Below the pieces are notes generated by a model. It was not told the DNA's origin. It did no database searches and was given only the letters and a program-made list of their open reading frames with translations. DNA of 64,000 bases from Arthrobacter alpinus (GTDB taxonomy: Bacteria > Actinomycetota > Actinomycetes > Actinomycetales > Micrococcaceae): NCBI RefSeq assembly GCF_001445575.1, contig NZ_CP013200.1:310001-374000 (forward strand), read 5' to 3'. Below are positions 61,587-64,000 of this stretch, one piece after another (within the stretch, counting starts at the first letter, position 1; each line of letters opens with the position of its first letter). Position numbers and translations under genes: made by a program.

Positions 61587-61988
61587 ATGAAGACAATCTT
61601 GAATCTCATCTGGCTGGTATTTGGCGGTTTCTGGCTAGCGATGAGCTATTTCCTCGCCGGCATCCTGTGCTGCATCCTGGTCATCACTATCCCGTGGGGC
61701 ATTGCATCGTTCCGCATTGCCGGGTACGCACTGTGGCCCTTTGGCCGGATGGTAGTTGATAAGCCGGGCGGAACAGGCGTGGCCAGTACTTTGGGAAATG
61801 TCATTTGGATTCTGGTTGCCGGGATCTGGATTGTCATCGGCCACGTCACCACGGCAGTCGCCATGGCGGTGACCATCATTGGCATCCCTCTGGCCATCGC
61901 CAACTTGAAGATGATCCCGGTATCGCTCATGCCGTTGGGTAAGGAGATTGTGCCCACCAACCGCCCCTTCGCCAGCAACTACCGGTAG
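61587..61988 (+). CDS. yccF: YccF family membrane protein
   Basis: A 133-aa inner-membrane protein with two YccF domains. The repeats are LNLIWLVFGGFWLAMSYF with ITIPWGIASFRIAGYALWPFG, and LGNVIWILVAGIWIVIGHV with ITIIGIPLAIANLKMIP. Function is unknown. The ATG follows CACAAT (61575-61580) by six Gs, so it could be leaderless or use the G run as a ribosome binding site. Divergent from the PspA-like operon. Confidence 0.9.
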   Translation: MKTILNLIWLVFGGFWLAMSYFLAGILCCILVITIPWGIASFRIAGYALWPFGRMVVDKPGGTGVASTLGNVIWILVAGIWIVIGHVTTAVAMAVTIIGIPLAIANLKMIPVSLMPLGKEIVPTNRPFASNYR

Positions 61989-62052
61989 CCATAAGCAGAG
62001 TGAACTGTGGCCTCTGTGAACCCTTCGACGCGCAGCCGCGTAAGCTTGAGTT

Positions 62053-62286
62053 ATGCGCAATAAGACCGATTGGCTAGACATCATTGTCAACTTCGCCAGT
62101 TTCGCGGCCATGATTCTGGTGCTCACCTTCGCCCGTGTGAACTTGCCGTTGAAGATCGTGCTGGCCTTCGCCGTTTCCCTTGCCATCACGGGCGGCTGGT
62201 CGTACTACAAACGCAAGCTCCGCCGTCGACCATCAGACCTCAAACGCCTGCACGTGTACAGCGAGAAGAACGCGGAAGACCAATAA
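62053..62286 (+). CDS. DUF4229 membrane protein
   Basis: A 77-aa protein with two hydrophobic helices (FASFAAMILVLTFARV and VLAFAVSLAITGGWSYY) and a basic C-terminus (KRKLRRRPSDLKR). It matches the DUF4229 family of actinobacteria. Function unknown. The ATG lies six bases after TAAGCT (62041-62046), so the mRNA is probably leaderless. The stop codon overlaps the hutD-like ATG as TAATG. Confidence 0.82.
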   Translation: MRNKTDWLDIIVNFASFAAMILVLTFARVNLPLKIVLAFAVSLAITGGWSYYKRKLRRRPSDLKRLHVYSEKNAEDQ

Positions 62287-62879
62287 TGCAGATCATTCGA
62301 TACGCCCCGCTCAAAGCTGCCCCGTGGGCCAACGGCGGCGGCATCACCCGCCAGATCGCGGCGGGCCCCAGCGGCGCCACCGGCACAGGCTGGGACTGGC
62401 GCATCAGCATCGCCGAACTAGCCAAGGCCGGCCCATTTTCGCCCATGCCCGGCATCGATAGGATCATCACCGTCATTGAGGGCGATCTCATTGCCTTGAG
62501 CGTGGACGGCACCGAGCAGGCCCTTGAAAAGTACCGACCGTTCCGATTTTCCGGCGACTCGGACACCTCCGCCAGCCTGCCCACCGGCACACTCAAAGAC
62601 CTGAACCTCATGACCCGCCGCGGCGCCTTCAAGGGCTACGCCGCCATCATTGAACTCTCCAAGAAGCGCCCTCACCCTGTTTTCGCGGATCAGTTCGCCG
62701 TGCTGCTGCAGGGCTCGGCCACGGTTTCTGCCGCTGCAACGGACGACGCCGAACCCTCCTCCCCTGCGCCCGCACCCGAGGCGCTGGGTAAGTTTGACAC
62801 CGTGGTGGGCTCCGATGACGCTCCGGAGATTTCCGGGCGTGGATTCCTGGCCCTGCTGAGCATCGATCCGGTGCTCTAG
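62286..62879 (+). CDS. HutD/Ves family protein
   Basis: A 197-aa cupin-like protein. The motifs are APWANGGGITRQIAAGP and WDWRISIAELAKAGPFSPMPG, then DRIITVIEGD and LKDLNLMTRRG. HutD proteins accompany histidine use in some bacteria, and E. coli Ves is of the same fold, but no hut genes are here. ATG 62286 shares its first A with the stop of the DUF4229 gene (TAATG), which indicates coupled translation. PhzF follows five bases after its stop. Confidence 0.85.
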   Translation: MQIIRYAPLKAAPWANGGGITRQIAAGPSGATGTGWDWRISIAELAKAGPFSPMPGIDRIITVIEGDLIALSVDGTEQALEKYRPFRFSGDSDTSASLPTGTLKDLNLMTRRGAFKGYAAIIELSKKRPHPVFADQFAVLLQGSATVSAAATDDAEPSSPAPAPEALGKFDTVVGSDDAPEISGRGFLALLSIDPVL

Positions 62880-62884
62880 ACACC

Positions 62885-63721
62885 ATGAAGCCGCGCCGGT
62901 ATAGCGAAGTTGATGTCTTTTCACAGACGGCCTATCGCGGGAATGCGCTGGCGGTGGTCCACGATGCTGAAGGTTTGAGCACGGCGGAGATGCAACAGTT
63001 CGCCAACTGGACCAACCTCGCCGAGACCACGTTTTTGTTGGCTCCGACAGCTCCGCAGGCGCACTATCGGGTCAGGATTTTCACGGCTAGCGAGGAGCTG
63101 CCCTTTGCCGGACACCCCACACTGGGATCGGCGAAAGCATGGTTGGCAGCCGGCGGAGACCTCGGTTCAGACGGCGTGATTGTGCAGGAATGCGCAGCCG
63201 GCCTCATCCCGATCCGTGTTGCAGGGGATCGGTTCGCGTTCCAGGCCCCGCCATTAATCCGTTATGAGCCCATCGAGGAAGCACGTTTGCAGCGTGTGGC
63301 CGGCGTCCTCGGCATTGCCCCTGATGACATCATCGCTTCCTCCTGGCTTGTCAACGGACCTCGTTGGATGGGCATCCGGTTAGCTTCTGCGCAACAAGTG
63401 CTGGCACTTCGCCCCGACCCCAACCGCTTGGACGATCTTGAAATTGGCGTGGTGGGCCCATACCCTCCTAGCTCTGCGACTCAGTTTGAGGTCCGCGCAT
63501 TCTTCGGCGGCGACGCCGTTTGGGAGGACCCCGTCACCGGCAGCCTCAATGCCGGACTGGCCCGGTGGATGAGCGATACCGGTGTAGCGCCGTCGAACTA
63601 TATAGCCGCCCAAGGAACCGTTCTTGGCCGCGAGGGCCGGGTCCACATCAACGTTGAAGGTGAAGCCATCTGGGTGGGCGGGCACGTCACCGCGTGCATC
63701 GAGGGAAGTGTCCGGCTCTAA
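62885..63721 (+). CDS. PhzF family isomerase
   Basis: A 278-aa protein of the diaminopimelate epimerase-like fold. It has the catalytic Glu in LAETTFLLAP (about 46), the conserved FTASEELPFAGHPTLGSA, and the C-terminal EDPVTGSLNAGLARWM. The family includes PhzF of phenazine biosynthesis and many uncharacterised isomerases. No phenazine genes are nearby. It is the third gene of the DUF4229-HutD-PhzF group. Confidence 0.9.
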   Translation: MKPRRYSEVDVFSQTAYRGNALAVVHDAEGLSTAEMQQFANWTNLAETTFLLAPTAPQAHYRVRIFTASEELPFAGHPTLGSAKAWLAAGGDLGSDGVIVQECAAGLIPIRVAGDRFAFQAPPLIRYEPIEEARLQRVAGVLGIAPDDIIASSWLVNGPRWMGIRLASAQQVLALRPDPNRLDDLEIGVVGPYPPSSATQFEVRAFFGGDAVWEDPVTGSLNAGLARWMSDTGVAPSNYIAAQGTVLGREGRVHINVEGEAIWVGGHVTACIEGSVRL

Positions 63722-63772
63722 GCGCGCAAGCCCACCCTGTAACTAACACGGTCAACCGTGCACAATGAGCAC

Positions 63773-63817
63773 ATGAAGCAGAGTCTTTTGGTCAAGCCCC
63801 GGCGGTCCATGCCATGA
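63773..63817 (+). CDS. 14-codon leader ORF before the antiporter
   Basis: MKQSLLVKPRRSMP, stop. ATG 63773 lies six bases after CACAAT (63761-63766), the same leaderless layout as at real genes here. Its stop codon TGA (63815-63817) overlaps the antiporter ATG (63814) as ATGA. The peptide is basic and has no run of one amino acid. It may serve only to deliver ribosomes to the antiporter. Confidence 0.5.
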   Translation: MKQSLLVKPRRSMP

Positions 63818-64000
63818 CATTTCACGTTCTTGCCCTGATTTGCTTCGCAGCACTGTTGGGTCCCCTCTTGGCCTTACCGCGACGGTGGCACATTCCGGTG
63901 GTTATCGGTGAACTGGCGGCAGGAATTCTTATTGGCCGCAGCGGTTTGAATCTGCTCGATCCTGCGGAACCGACATTTACCTTCCTTGCTGATCTGGGCT
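63814..64000 (+). CDS. Cation:proton antiporter (CPA2 type), 5' part only
   Basis: The first 62 codons of a Na+/H+ or K+/H+ exchanger. It has one hydrophobic helix (FHVLALICFAALLGPLLAL) and then the typical PRRWHIPVVIGELAAGILIGRSGLNLL, the CPA2 signature IPxVxGELxAGxxxG. The rest lies beyond the window. No ribosome binding site is visible before ATG 63814; translation is probably coupled to the leader ORF. Confidence 0.85.
   Translation, partial: MTFHVLALICFAALLGPLLALPRRWHIPVVIGELAAGILIGRSGLNLLDPAEPTFTFLADLG

Overview
The window looks like a chromosomal segment of a high-GC Gram-positive actinobacterium, most likely Arthrobacter or a close relative in the Micrococcaceae. Supporting signs are a Tad-type locus beside a DEAH helicase gene (the actinobacterial 'helicase/secretion neighbourhood'), MarP, DUF3073, DUF4244, a septum-formation protein, an HspR-type HAIR box at clpB, an LAxTG (class E sortase) cell-wall protein, and many leaderless promoters. 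I see no prophage, IS element, CRISPR array or rRNA operon. There is one tRNA gene.

Layout. 1-9050: topA, a SAM methyltransferase, the tRNA-modifying rhodanese TrhO, a GNAT acetyltransferase and the DEAH/DUF1998 helicase. 9106-14774 (minus strand): a compact Tad locus, ssd-tadA-tadB-tadC-Flp-like pilin-tadE-tadE-like, in which ssd carries an apparent single-base frameshift. 14895-23861: a PolA-type polymerase with degenerate exonuclease domain, the membrane protein/nth/Nudix operon, acs, aroQ and marP. 24119-30472: a Crp/Fnr regulator, the DUF4177-ridA-Nudix operon, a class A penicillin-binding protein, a metallophosphoesterase, tRNA-Pro(CGG) and YjdM. 30519-36256: a large membrane protein, an XRE/TPR regulator, and purD-purC. 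36688-44703: a sortase-anchored serine protease, a lipoprotein, an Rhizobium-type asparaginase, a sterol-carrier-like protein, and purF-purM. 45057-50336: DUF3073, a proline-rich septum-formation protein and clpB. 50545-58537: a butanediol-type dehydrogenase divergent from a MerR/TipAS regulator, menG, a run of small enzymes, a membrane protein and a divergent two-component system. 58592-64000: an intracellular-looking sialidase, a PspA-like pair, YccF, DUF4229-HutD-PhzF, and the start of a cation:proton antiporter behind a 14-codon leader ORF.

How the genes relate. Four purine genes (purC, purD, purF, purM) lie in two groups. Several genes act at the cell envelope: the Tad locus, MarP, the penicillin-binding protein, the sortase substrate, the septum-formation protein and the PspA-like pair. 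Stress control is visible at clpB (HspR-type operator) and at the MerR promoter.

The most interesting signals are structural rather than a single new gene cluster. (1) A rigid promoter grammar: a -10 hexamer ending exactly 6 or 7 bases before the start codon, found at 22 genes and implying leaderless transcripts; it fixes several start codons. (2) A 69-bp dispersed hairpin repeat whose first three bases are the stop codons of two unrelated genes, with compensatory base changes in the stem. (3) A frameshift in ssd at a G run, where the lost C-terminus is still present and still overlaps tadA by ATGA. (4) Unusually long perfect hairpins placed mainly between convergent genes. (5) Two loci with mutually exclusive base pairing. 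(6) A leaderless micro-ORF coupled to an antiporter.
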